Assembly (NCBI GenBank): GCA_002703245.1
Contig: NZTV01000020.1
Span: forward strand, 1 to 55,224
Direction: 5' to 3'
Length of the DNA stretch: 55,224 nucleotides
DNA from: Microbacterium sp.
GTDB taxonomy: Bacteria > Actinomycetota > Actinomycetes > Actinomycetales > Microbacteriaceae
The position numbers and the translations under genes were made by a program. How positions within the stretch are numbered: the first letter of the stretch is position 1; each line of letters starts with the position of its first letter. Of the stretch, positions 1 to 7,614 are shown one piece after another. The notes under the pieces are model-generated. The model made no database searches. It was not told the DNA's origin and was given only the letters and a program-made list of their open reading frames with translations.

Positions 1-25
1 AGATACCCAAGCAAGGAGAATCATC

Positions 26-421
26 ATGGCAAAGCTCAGCACTGAAGAGCTGCTCGACCAGTTCAAGGAGCTCACGCTCATCGAGCTCAGCGAGTTCGTG
101 AAGGCCTTCGAGGAGACCTTCGACGTCACCGCCGCGGCGCCCGTCGCCGTCGCCGGTGCCGCTCCCGCCGCCGGTGGTGCCGGTGGCGAGGCCGCCGCCG
201 AGGAGGAGAAGGACGAGTTCGACGTCGTCCTCGAGGCCGCCGGTGACAAGAAGATCCAGGTCATCAAGGTCGTCCGCGAGCTCACCTCGCTCGGCCTCGG
301 TGACGCCAAGGCCCTCGTCGACGGCGCTCCCAAGCCCGTTCTCGAGGCCGCCAACAAGGAGACCGCCGAGAAGGCCAAGGAGGCCCTCGAGGGCGCCGGC
401 GCCACCGTCACCCTGAAGTAA
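26..421 (+). CDS. rplL: 50S ribosomal protein L7/L12
   Basis: This 131-residue acidic protein is the L7/L12 stalk component of the large ribosomal subunit, which recruits translation factors. An N-terminal dimerisation domain (about residues 1-35, starting [10 protein letters not shown]) is followed by an Ala/Gly/Pro-rich hinge (about 36-58). The globular C-terminal factor-binding domain (about 62-131) contains the family signature around [20 protein letters not shown]. The length is normal for actinobacteria. An AAGGAG ribosome binding site ends about 8 nt before the ATG. rplJ is expected just upstream, outside the window. A hairpin immediately downstream closes the unit. Confidence 0.98.
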   Translation: MAKLSTEELLDQFKELTLIELSEFVKAFEETFDVTAAAPVAVAGAAPAAGGAGGEAAAEEEKDEFDVVLEAAGDKKIQVIKVVRELTSLGLGDAKALVDGAPKPVLEAANKETAEKAKEALEGAGATVTLK

Positions 422-438
422 TTCAGGACAGCGTCTTC

Positions 439-472
439 CAGAACCCCGGGTGCTGCGGCATCCGGGGTTCTG
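439..472 (+). terminator. Terminator-like hairpin after rplL
   Basis: A perfect 11-bp stem, CAGAACCCCGG (439-449) with CCGGGGTTCTG (462-472), encloses a 12-nt loop 17 bases after the rplL stop. There is no strong T tract, which is common for terminators in high-GC actinobacteria. It also lies at the end of the convergent lacI-type gene and could act on both strands. Confidence 0.7.
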
Positions 473-508
473 TCGTCCTCCGCGTCGGGTCGAGGGCAGA
501 CCGGCCGA

Positions 509-1537
509 TCAGGGCACGGCCCCGACGGCGACCGAGCGCACACCGGGGGGTGGTGACGTCGAGCCGCGCACGATCAGTCGCGCCTGCAGGCGCATCTCCG
601 TGCGTGCGGCGTCGGGTGCACGCACGTGTTCCAAGAGGAGCTCGGCGGCCGCGGCGCCTTGCTCCCGCGGTGACTGCTCCAGGGTGGTCAACCCGAACAT
701 CTCCGAGTACTCGTGGTTGTCGATCCCGACCACGCTGAGGGCGGAGGGGACGGCGATCCCGAGCCGACGCGCGGCGATGATGGCTCCGATCGCGACCTCG
801 TCGCACGCGGCCACGAGGGCGGTCGGACGGCGCTCCGGGTCGCTGAGCAGATCCACGGCGGCGTCGTACCCGCCCGGCAGTGACACGTCGGAGGGGATGT
901 GGCGGGGATCCAGGCCCGCCCCCCGCATGCACGACAGATAGCCGCCGAGACGCTCCCGATCGACGTGCGGACCGTCGTGGTCGGAGACGCCGCCGAGGAA
1001 CGTGATGCGCTCGTGTCCGAGGTCGATGAGGTGCGCGGTCGCGCGGTGTGCCGCGTGCACGTCGTCCAGCCGCACCACGCTCGCCTCTTCGCTGTCGCTG
1101 ACGACGCTGACGACCGGCCGACCGATCCCGACCAGTTGTTCGAGCTCGTGGTCGTCGGGCTCGAGTGCGACGGCGATGAGGCCGTCGAATCGTTTGCGGG
1201 CGAGGAAGTCCTCGAAGACGCGTCGTCGTCCCTCCGTGCCGGGCTTCGCGTCGTACAGCGTCAGGTCGAACCCCTCCGCGAGCAGGACCGCCTGGACGCC
1301 CTCCAGCACTTCGGCGAAGAACCAACGGTTCAGATACGGCATCACCACGCCGATGTTGCGGGTGCGCCCGGTGGCCAGGCTCGACGCCGACGAAGAAGGG
1401 ACGTATCCGAGTTCCTCGGCCACGCGCCGCACGCGCGCCCTCGTGGCCGCGGCGACGTATCCGTGACCGGTGAGCGCGCGGCTGGCGGTCGCTTTCGACA
1501 CGCCCGCGCCGCGCGCGACGTCTTCGATACCGCTCAC
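509..1537 (-). CDS. LacI-family transcriptional regulator
   Basis: This 342-residue repressor has an N-terminal LacI helix-turn-helix (residues about 2-50: IEDVARGAGVSKATASRALTGHGYVAAATR). A periplasmic-binding-protein-like sugar sensor follows (about 60-330), with the usual LDDVHAAHRATAHLIDLGH and VVGIDNHEYSEMFGLTTL segments. The GTG start at 1537 is supported by a GGAGGA Shine-Dalgarno sequence about 7 nt upstream. The gene is divergent from a sugar ABC importer. Two GGAAACGSTTCC sites, typical of LacI operators, lie between them, so it probably represses the importer and itself. The effector sugar cannot be read from sequence; an alpha-glucoside is a guess based on the importer type. Confidence 0.93.
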   Translation of the reverse strand: MSGIEDVARGAGVSKATASRALTGHGYVAAATRARVRRVAEELGYVPSSSASSLATGRTRNIGVVMPYLNRWFFAEVLEGVQAVLLAEGFDLTLYDAKPGTEGRRRVFEDFLARKRFDGLIAVALEPDDHELEQLVGIGRPVVSVVSDSEEASVVRLDDVHAAHRATAHLIDLGHERITFLGGVSDHDGPHVDRERLGGYLSCMRGAGLDPRHIPSDVSLPGGYDAAVDLLSDPERRPTALVAACDEVAIGAIIAARRLGIAVPSALSVVGIDNHEYSEMFGLTTLEQSPREQGAAAAELLLEHVRAPDAARTEMRLQARLIVRGSTSPPPGVRSVAVGAVP

Positions 1538-1606
1538 CGTTCGTCCTCCGTCATGCGGCGCGTCTTTGCGCGCACGAGGTCAGAGTAGAGGAGGGCGCGT
1601 CAAAAG

Positions 1607-1618
1607 GGAAACGCTTCC
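1607..1618. promoter_or_regulatory. Putative LacI-type operator, regulator-proximal
   Basis: GGAAACGCTTCC is a near-palindrome with the central CG typical of LacI/GalR-family boxes. It lies about 70 bp upstream of the regulator start. On the minus strand it overlaps the expected -35 area of a promoter whose -10 may be TACTCT (1582-1587), which suggests autoregulation. A second copy of the motif is at 1749-1760. Confidence 0.6.
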
Positions 1619-1687
1619 ACATCCATCGGGGCGTGTTCTGTGTCGGAAATCCCGGGGGTATCGCGGTATGGAGCGCTCCCATCGCCA

Positions 1688-1705
1688 GATAACGATGTTG
1701 TTATC
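1688..1705. repeat. Perfect inverted repeat GATAAC-N6-GTTATC
   Basis: GATAAC (1688-1693) and GTTATC (1700-1705) are exact reverse complements separated by 6 bp. The repeat sits just upstream of the predicted -35 of the importer promoter. It is AT-rich in an otherwise high-GC region and does not match the two LacI-type boxes. It could be the site of a second regulator or an activator. Confidence 0.5.
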
Positions 1706-1714
1706 CCCGAGCCG

Positions 1715-1743
1715 TTGTGCGCCGGGAGTGGGTGGCCTACGGT
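1715..1743 (+). promoter_or_regulatory. Predicted promoter of the sugar ABC operon
   Basis: TTGTGC (1715-1720) and TACGGT (1738-1743) are separated by 17 bp, a good sigma-70/SigA arrangement. Transcription would begin near 1750, inside the operator at 1749-1760, so repressor binding would block initiation directly. Confidence 0.55.
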
Positions 1744-1748
1744 GATAT

Positions 1749-1760
1749 GGAAACGGTTCC
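1749..1760. promoter_or_regulatory. Putative LacI-type operator at the importer transcription start
   Basis: GGAAACGGTTCC differs from the box at 1607-1618 by one base. It covers the predicted transcription start of the importer operon, the classical position for a repressor roadblock. Confidence 0.65.
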
Positions 1761-1812
1761 TTAGGGGCTCCAGAGCGAGGAACCACATGTGCTCTCAACG
1801 AGGAGGATTCAT

Positions 1813-3126
1813 ATGCGCACGACACAGCGTCACAAGGCGCTCTCGGCCGTCGCACTGCTCGGCGCGGCCGGTCTCACGCTGGCCAGCTGTTCGAGCGACG
1901 GCGGCGGGGACAGCGGAGACGGTGGGGACAGCGACAACGTCGTGACCGTCTACGGGACGATCTCCGACACCGAGGCGGAACTGCTCGACGAATCGTGGGC
2001 GGACTTCGAGGCCGAGTCGGGCATCGACATCCAGTACGAGGCGTCGAAGGAATTCGAATCGCAGATCGGCATCCGCGCCCAGGGCGGCAACCCGCCGGAC
2101 ATCGCGATCTTCCCGCAGCCCGGGCTGCTGGCCGACCTGGCCTCCCGCGGATACCTAACGCCCGCCCCGGAGGGCGTGCAGCAGAACGTGGCGGAGTACT
2201 GGTCGGAGGACTGGGCCGCGTACGGCACCGTCGACGGCACGCTCTACGGCGCGCCGCTGATGGCGTCGGTCAAGGGCTTCATCTGGTACCAGCCGGCGAT
2301 GTTCGCCGAGTGGGGGGTGGAGGTCCCCGAGACCCTCGACGAGCTGATGGCCCTCACCGAGACGATCCAGTCGACGACCGGTTCGGCGCCGTGGTGCGCC
2401 GGCTTCGGCTCGGGCGACGCCACGGGTTGGCCGGGAACCGACTGGGTCGAGGACATGGTCCTGCGCGACTCCGGCCCGGAGGTGTACGACCAATGGGTCA
2501 CCAACGAGGTGAAGTTCACCGACCAGCCGATCATCGACGCGTTCGACGCCGCGGGGGAGTACCTGCTCAACCCGGACTTCGTCAACGCGGGCTTCGGTGA
2601 CGTCCAGTCGATCAACTCCACCGAGTTCGGCGACCCGGCCGCGGCCCTCGTGTCCGGCGACTGCGCGCTGCACCACCAGGCGTCGTTCTTCACCGGGTTC
2701 ATCGAGGACGCCGGCGGCACGGTCGCCGAGGACGGCGACGTGTGGGCGTTCATCATGCCCGGCCAGGAAGCCGGTGCTCCGGCTGTCACCGGCGGCGGCG
2801 AGATCGTCGGGGCGTTCAACGACGAGTCCGACACCGTCCAGGTGCTCGAGTACCTCTCGAGCCCGGAGTGGGCGAACAACCGCGTCTCGCTCGGCGGGGT
2901 CATCTCCGCCAACAGCGGACTGGACCCGGCCAACGCCTCCTCGGGTCTGTTGACCCAGGCGATCGAGATTCTGCAGGACCCGAACACCACGTTCCGGTTC
3001 GACGCATCCGACCTGATGCCCGGCGCCGTCGGCGCCGGAACCTTCTGGAAGGGCATGGTCTCGTGGGTGAGCGGGACTCCGGTCGACGAGGTCACCGAGC
3101 AGATCGAGGCCGGCTGGCCCAGCTGA
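1813..3126 (+). CDS. Sugar ABC transporter substrate-binding lipoprotein (AglE-like)
   Basis: This 437-residue protein is the extracellular solute-binding component of a carbohydrate importer (family 1 binding protein). A lipoprotein signal peptide ends at the lipobox LASC, with Cys26 as the lipidated residue, followed by a Ser/Gly/Asp-rich linker. The mature part has features of alpha-glucoside (AglE-type) receptors, including GAPLMASVKGFIWYQP and GDCALHHQASFF. I chose the ATG at 1813 because AGGAGG lies 8 nt upstream and translation then starts directly with the signal peptide. The first permease follows after a GC-rich hairpin. The substrate is inferred from family resemblance only. Confidence 0.88.
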   Translation: MRTTQRHKALSAVALLGAAGLTLASCSSDGGGDSGDGGDSDNVVTVYGTISDTEAELLDESWADFEAESGIDIQYEASKEFESQIGIRAQGGNPPDIAIFPQPGLLADLASRGYLTPAPEGVQQNVAEYWSEDWAAYGTVDGTLYGAPLMASVKGFIWYQPAMFAEWGVEVPETLDELMALTETIQSTTGSAPWCAGFGSGDATGWPGTDWVEDMVLRDSGPEVYDQWVTNEVKFTDQPIIDAFDAAGEYLLNPDFVNAGFGDVQSINSTEFGDPAAALVSGDCALHHQASFFTGFIEDAGGTVAEDGDVWAFIMPGQEAGAPAVTGGGEIVGAFNDESDTVQVLEYLSSPEWANNRVSLGGVISANSGLDPANASSGLLTQAIEILQDPNTTFRFDASDLMPGAVGAGTFWKGMVSWVSGTPVDEVTEQIEAGWPS

Positions 3127-3143
3127 TCGGCTGACATGGCCTC

Positions 3144-3172
3144 GGGGCCGCCCCGCTCGGCGGGGCGGCCCC
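3144..3172 (+). terminator. Strong intergenic hairpin between receptor and permease genes
   Basis: A perfect 12-bp stem, GGGGCCGCCCCG (3144-3155) with CGGGGCGGCCCC (3161-3172), has a 5-nt loop and no T tract. Its place between the receptor and permease genes suits a partial terminator or an mRNA-stabilising element giving more binding protein than permease, as is well known for binding-protein operons. Confidence 0.65.
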
Positions 3173-3236
3173 ACCTCTCACCCTTTTCCGGTGGAGGATT
3201 CGGATCGAGTCCACCGGTGCACTCGAAAGGAGCGAC

Positions 3237-4370
3237 GTGACCGTCTTCCTCACATGGGTCGGGACACTGCACCCCATCCTTCAGGCGATCGTCGTGGTCG
3301 CCGCGTTCCTCGCCGCCATCGGCCTGATCCTGTTCCTCATCGACATCGCGCCCCGTTCCGGGCGGATGTACACGTGGATCAGGCTGGCGATGTGCGTGCT
3401 CGTCCCCGTCGTGACCGTCGTGTTGTTCAACTCCGTCTGGTGGGCCGTCGTGGTCGCCGCGGTGATCGGCGGCGGGATGTTCCTGCTGGACTACCGGTCC
3501 CGAAACGGCAGGGGCTACTTCATCCAGCTCGTCGCCTTCATGACCCCGGCGGCGCTGCTCCTGCTGATCGGGCTGATCCTGCCCTCGATCCAGACCTTCG
3601 TCGCGTCGTTCATGAACGCCGCGGGCAACGAGTTCGTCGGACTTGACAACTTCGTGTGGATCTTCACACAGCCCGACGGTGTGCGCACCGTCGCGAACAC
3701 GATCGTGTGGGTCCTCATCGCGCCGACGGTCTCCACGGCGATCGGTCTGGCGTACGCGGTCTTCATCGACAAGACCCGTGGCGAGAAGGTCTACAAGGTC
3801 CTGGTGTTCATGCCGATGGCGATCTCCTTCGTCGGTGCGAGCATCATCTGGAACTTCGTGTACGCCTACCGCGGACCGGAGTTCCAGCAGATCGGCCTGT
3901 TGAACCAGATCCTGGTGTGGTTCGGCGGCGAACCGCAGCAGTGGCTACTCACCGAGCCGTGGAACACGTTCTTCCTCATCGTGGTGCTGATCTGGGTGCA
4001 GACCGGTTTCGCGATGGTGATCCTCTCGGCTGCGATCAAGGGCGTGCCCATGGAACAGCTGGAGGCCGCGGAGCTCGACGGTACGAACGCGTGGCAACGG
4101 TTCTGGAACGTCACCGTGCCTGCCATCCGTCCCGCGATCATCGTCGTGCTGACGACGATCTCGATCGCCTCGCTGAAGGTGTTCGACATCGTCCGCACGA
4201 TGACCGGCGGAAACTTCGGCACGTCCGTGATCGCCAATGAGATGTACACGCAGTTCACCAAGTTCGAGGCCGGCCGCAGCGCGGCGTTCGCGGTCATCCT
4301 GTTCCTCCTGGTGCTGCCGATCGTGATCTACAACGCGCGACAGATCCGCAAGCAGAAGGAGATCCGATGA
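3237..4370 (+). CDS. Sugar ABC transporter permease (MalF/AglF type)
   Basis: This 377-residue inner-membrane permease starts at a GTG preceded by AAAGGA (about 6 nt). It has two to three extra N-terminal hydrophobic segments (about residues 12-110) before the standard six-helix MalF-type core. That extended N terminus is typical of AglF-like proteins and longer than most CUT1 permeases. The EAA loop for contact with the ATPase is at about residues 278-297 (EQLEAAELDGTNAWQRFWNV). The stop overlaps the next permease start by 4 nt (ATGA), so the two are translationally coupled. Confidence 0.9.
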   Translation: MTVFLTWVGTLHPILQAIVVVAAFLAAIGLILFLIDIAPRSGRMYTWIRLAMCVLVPVVTVVLFNSVWWAVVVAAVIGGGMFLLDYRSRNGRGYFIQLVAFMTPAALLLLIGLILPSIQTFVASFMNAAGNEFVGLDNFVWIFTQPDGVRTVANTIVWVLIAPTVSTAIGLAYAVFIDKTRGEKVYKVLVFMPMAISFVGASIIWNFVYAYRGPEFQQIGLLNQILVWFGGEPQQWLLTEPWNTFFLIVVLIWVQTGFAMVILSAAIKGVPMEQLEAAELDGTNAWQRFWNVTVPAIRPAIIVVLTTISIASLKVFDIVRTMTGGNFGTSVIANEMYTQFTKFEAGRSAAFAVILFLLVLPIVIYNARQIRKQKEIR

Positions 4371-5353
4371 GCGAGGTCATGCCCGTCGACCTTCCCATGG
4401 ACGACGCCACCGAGAAAGAGCTCACGCGCGGCATGAAGCGCGCCGAAGGCAAGGGGCGGGGCCCCGCCGGGAGGGTGAAGCGGGTGCTGTCGCGTCCCTG
4501 GGCGACGGCGCTGTCGATCATCATCGCCGTGGCCTGGACGATCCCGACGTTCGGTCTGTTCGTGTCGTCGTTCCGTCCCGAGCAGCAGATCAAGACCACG
4601 GGCTGGTGGACGTTCTTCGCCGACCCGCAGGTCACGATCGAGAACTACGTGCAGGTCCTGCAAGCCGGCAACACGCAGTTGACGATGGCCGAGGCCTTCA
4701 TCAACTCGATCGCGATCACCATCCCGGCCACGATCGTGCCGCTGACGATCGCCGCGTTCGCCGCCTACGCGTTCTCGTGGATCGACTTCAAGGGTCGCGA
4801 CTGGCTGTTCATCTTCGTCTTCGCCCTCCAGATCGTGCCGATCCAAATGGCCCTGATCCCGTTGCTGAGCTCGTTCTCGCGGGGGCTGAACATCTTCGGC
4901 CTGCAGATCACCGAGCCGCTCGGGGTGTCGGGAGGCTACGCACAGGTGTGGATCGCGCACTCGATGTTCGCGCTTCCGCTGGCCATCTACCTGCTGCACA
5001 ACTTCATGTCGGAGATCCCGGCGGACATCATCGAGGCGGCTCGCGTCGACGGTGCCTCGCGCGGACAGATCTTCTTCCGCGTGGTCCTGCCCCTGACGTT
5101 GCCGGCGCTCGCGTCGTTCGCGATCTTCCAGTTCCTCTGGGTCTGGAACGACCTGCTGGTGGCGTTGATCTTCGCGGACGGACCGGTCGCACCGATCACG
5201 AAGCTGCTGGCGGAGATCACCGGAACACGCGGCAACGAGTGGCAGCTGTTGACCGCCGGTGCCTTCGTGGCCATCGTCGTTCCGCTGATCGTGTTCTTCT
5301 CGCTCCAGCGGTATTTCGTCCGAGGGCTTCTCGCCGGGTCGACGAAGGGCTGA
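4367..5353 (+). CDS. Sugar ABC transporter permease (MalG/AglG type)
   Basis: This 328-residue partner permease has a charged cytoplasmic N terminus (about 1-40) and six predicted membrane helices. The EAA motif reads IIEAARVDGASRGQIFFRVVLPL, with the conserved G at its centre. Its ATG overlaps the previous stop (ATGA). It ends the operon: a strong terminator follows and neither an ATPase nor a glycoside hydrolase is present. The importer presumably uses a shared MsiK-type ATPase encoded elsewhere, as is common in actinobacteria. Confidence 0.9.
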   Translation: MSEVMPVDLPMDDATEKELTRGMKRAEGKGRGPAGRVKRVLSRPWATALSIIIAVAWTIPTFGLFVSSFRPEQQIKTTGWWTFFADPQVTIENYVQVLQAGNTQLTMAEAFINSIAITIPATIVPLTIAAFAAYAFSWIDFKGRDWLFIFVFALQIVPIQMALIPLLSSFSRGLNIFGLQITEPLGVSGGYAQVWIAHSMFALPLAIYLLHNFMSEIPADIIEAARVDGASRGQIFFRVVLPLTLPALASFAIFQFLWVWNDLLVALIFADGPVAPITKLLAEITGTRGNEWQLLTAGAFVAIVVPLIVFFSLQRYFVRGLLAGSTKG

Positions 5354-5362
5354 TTCCAGCCG

Positions 5363-5409
5363 AGGAAAGAGGGCGGGGCCGCGCGGGCGGCTCCCGCCCT
5401 CTTCCTTTT
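5363..5409 (+). terminator. Intrinsic terminator of the sugar ABC operon
   Basis: Stem arms at 5363-5377 (ending GAGGGCGGG) and 5393-5405 (CCCGCCCTCTTCC) pair with one bulged A and are followed by TTTT. It is the most canonical rho-independent terminator in the window. Confidence 0.85.
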
Positions 5410-5423
5410 GCGGAGGCGTCCGA

Positions 5424-5429
5424 TAGAGT
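5424..5429 (+). promoter_or_regulatory. Possible -10 element for the efflux gene
   Basis: TAGAGT stands just after the preceding terminator and about 125 bp before the favoured start of the MFS gene. No clear -35 is visible. If real, it rules out translation starts upstream of it. Confidence 0.35.
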
Positions 5430-5554
5430 GGTGGGGTCGAATCGATTCGGACCATCGCGCCCGCCGTTCGGCCCACGGCGAATCCGCCGTCGATCCCCGC
5501 GCCAGACCGGTCTTCACCGGCCGACGCTCCGTCACGCCGCTGAAACGAAACCTC

Positions 5555-6910
5555 TTGCTCGACACCGCATCCGTCCCCGTCCAGAACCCCGCCGACACCT
5601 CTTCGACCCGTCTCCCGCGCACGGGGGCCTCGTCGACCGCCGCGATCCGGGCCCTCGGCACCAATCCGGCCACCGCGCCGATCGTGCTGCACCCGGGGGA
5701 CGCGCTCCCGACCTCGCGCCGCGTCCTCTACGTGATCCTCCTCGGGGCGCTCACCGCACTCGGGCCGTTCACGATCGACCTTTATCTGCCCGCGTTCCCC
5801 GTCCTGGAGTCGGACTTCCAGACCACCGCCGCCGCGATCCAGCTGACCCTCACCGGAACGATGATCGGATTCGGCCTGGGCCAACTGGTCGTGGGGCCGC
5901 TCAGTGACAAGGTCGGTCGACGGATCCCCCTGCTGACCGTCACCGCGCTGCACGTGGTGGCGAGCATCGCCGCCGCGATCGCGCCCACGCTGTTGCTGCT
6001 CGGGGTCGCCCGGGTGTTCATGGGGATCGGCGCCGCAGCGGGAGGCGTGGTCGCGATGGCGATCGTGCGCGACCTGTTCGGAGGCAAGCGCCTGGTCGTC
6101 ATGCTCAGCAGGCTCGCCCTCGTGGTGGGTGTCGCCCCGGTCGTGGCGCCCCTCATCGGCGCGGCGCTCCTGGAGGTCATGCCGTGGCGTGGGCTGTTCG
6201 TGGTCCTGGCCTGCTACGGCGCCGTGATGTTCCTCGCCGCGATCGTCTTCATCCCGGAGACCCTTCCGCCCGCTCGACGGCACGATCAGGGCAGCATGAC
6301 GATGCGCCAGCGCTACCGGAGCGTGCTGTCGGACCGGGTGTCCCTGGGGGTGCTGGTCATCGGCGGGATGAGCTTCAGCGGGCTGTTCTCGTACCTGTCC
6401 GCGTCACCGTTCCTCTTCCAGCAGACCCACGGGCTGGACGCGCAGCAGTACGGGATGTTGTTCGCCGTCAACTCCCTCGGCGTCGTCCTCGGGGTGCAGA
6501 CCGCGTCCCGGTTGGCGGCCCGTTTCGGACCGCAGTGGGTGTTGGCGTTCTCGACGGCCGTCCTCGTCCTGGCCGGTAGCGCGATCATCGTGACCGATCA
6601 GCTCGGCCTCGGTCTGTGGGGGACGGTCGTGCCGCTGTTCGTGTTCATGACCGCGGTCGGCTTCACGATGCCGTGCGTGCAGGTGCTCGCCCTCGATCGC
6701 CACCCCAAGGCGGCGGGCACCGCGGCGTCGCTTCTGGGTGCGGTGAACTTCGGTGTCGCGGGAATGGTCTCGCCGATCGTCGGCGGCTTGTCCGAGGGCG
6801 CGATCACCGCTACGACGATGGCTGTCGTCATGGTCGGATGCGGTGCGCTCGCCGTCACCGCGTTGTGGATCATCGTGCGGCCGCGTTCGGTGGAACGCCT
6901 CACGCCCTGA
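5555..6910 (+). CDS. MFS multidrug efflux transporter, Bcr/CflA family
   Basis: This 12-helix drug:H+ antiporter carries the MFS motif A variant GPLSDKVGRRIPLL after helix 2 and the Bcr/CflA hallmark GPFTIDLYLPAFP in helix 1. Close relatives export substrates such as chloramphenicol, florfenicol or bicyclomycin; the substrate here is unknown. The start is uncertain. The first transmembrane segment begins near 5728, and the reading frame stays open with high third-position GC back to about 5470. I chose the TTG at 5555 (451 residues); the GTG at 5684 (408 residues) is the main alternative. There is no convincing Shine-Dalgarno sequence at either. Confidence 0.85.
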   Translation: MLDTASVPVQNPADTSSTRLPRTGASSTAAIRALGTNPATAPIVLHPGDALPTSRRVLYVILLGALTALGPFTIDLYLPAFPVLESDFQTTAAAIQLTLTGTMIGFGLGQLVVGPLSDKVGRRIPLLTVTALHVVASIAAAIAPTLLLLGVARVFMGIGAAAGGVVAMAIVRDLFGGKRLVVMLSRLALVVGVAPVVAPLIGAALLEVMPWRGLFVVLACYGAVMFLAAIVFIPETLPPARRHDQGSMTMRQRYRSVLSDRVSLGVLVIGGMSFSGLFSYLSASPFLFQQTHGLDAQQYGMLFAVNSLGVVLGVQTASRLAARFGPQWVLAFSTAVLVLAGSAIIVTDQLGLGLWGTVVPLFVFMTAVGFTMPCVQVLALDRHPKAAGTAASLLGAVNFGVAGMVSPIVGGLSEGAITATTMAVVMVGCGALAVTALWIIVRPRSVERLTP

Positions 6911-6944
6911 CCGTCGGTGCCCTCCCTCGGGGCAGAATAGGCGG

Positions 6945-7604
6945 ATGCTCTCTTCTTCCCGCGTCCGGACGACGGCGGTCTCGGCGGCCGTGATCGGCGT
7001 GGTGTTGATCGGATCGGCGGCGGGCCTGGGCGCGTGGGCGTTCGCCCGCGGCAACACGCCCTTCGCGATCGACGCCTGGTGGAACGCCCTCCTCGTCGAC
7101 GCCGCCATCCCGCTGGCCGGGCCCGTCTCGTACGCCATGAACTTCCTCGGGGGCGGGTGGTTCGGGGTGTTCGTCGTCCCGCTCGGCGGCGCCGCCGCGT
7201 TGCTCGCACTGCGACGACCGTGGGCGGCGGTGTTCTTCCTCACCGCCGAAGCGACCTCGGCGGCACTCGTGCAAGTCCTCAAGCACCTGTTCGGGCGTGC
7301 CCGACCGACGGAGATCCTCATCATCTCGGACTACGGGTCCTATCCCTCCGGACACGTCGCGAACGCCGCGACTCTCGCGGTGTGCGCCGTGGTGATCTTC
7401 CCCCGGATCGCGGTGGCTCTCGTGGGTGCGGCGTGGATCCTCCTCATGGCCTTCAGTCGCACCTATCTGCATGCGCATTGGCTCAGCGACACGGTCGGGG
7501 GTGCACTGGTCGGTGCGGGGGCTGCGCTGGTGGTCGCCGCGGCGATGGCTGTTCCCCTGGCGAGGGTCCGCGAGGTCGTCGGGTCGCGTCGGAGCGCGCA
7601 CTAG
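6945..7604 (+). CDS. PAP2-family membrane phosphatase
   Basis: This 219-residue membrane protein has the three PAP2 catalytic motifs in order: KHLFGRARP, PSGH, and SRTYLHAHWLSD (the histidine and aspartate at the end are catalytic). Five to six hydrophobic helices surround them. The family removes phosphate from lipid phosphates such as undecaprenyl pyrophosphate or phosphatidic acid; which one is not decidable here. The ATG at 6945 is chosen because an upstream in-frame extension would lie inside the efflux gene. CAGAAT ends 6 nt before it, a weak leaderless promoter. The next gene's -10 overlaps this stop codon. Confidence 0.88.
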   Translation: MLSSSRVRTTAVSAAVIGVVLIGSAAGLGAWAFARGNTPFAIDAWWNALLVDAAIPLAGPVSYAMNFLGGGWFGVFVVPLGGAAALLALRRPWAAVFFLTAEATSAALVQVLKHLFGRARPTEILIISDYGSYPSGHVANAATLAVCAVVIFPRIAVALVGAAWILLMAFSRTYLHAHWLSDTVGGALVGAGAALVVAAAMAVPLARVREVVGSRRSAH

Positions 7605-7607
7605 GCT
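7602..7607 (+). promoter_or_regulatory. -10 element, probable leaderless promoter of the HerA-like gene
   Basis: TAGGCT lies 7 nt before the ATG at 7615 and overlaps the stop of the PAP2 gene. There is no Shine-Dalgarno sequence. The same hexamer precedes pta and dnaX at the same spacing. Confidence 0.55.
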
Positions 7608-7614
7608 GGCGCGC

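Noticed and set aside
4328..6283. Long minus-strand open frame of 651 codons across the permease and MFS genes
   Set aside because: It is an antisense artefact of high GC: it is Arg/Glu/Asp-rich low complexity, lies opposite clear membrane protein genes and their terminator, and has no family resemblance.
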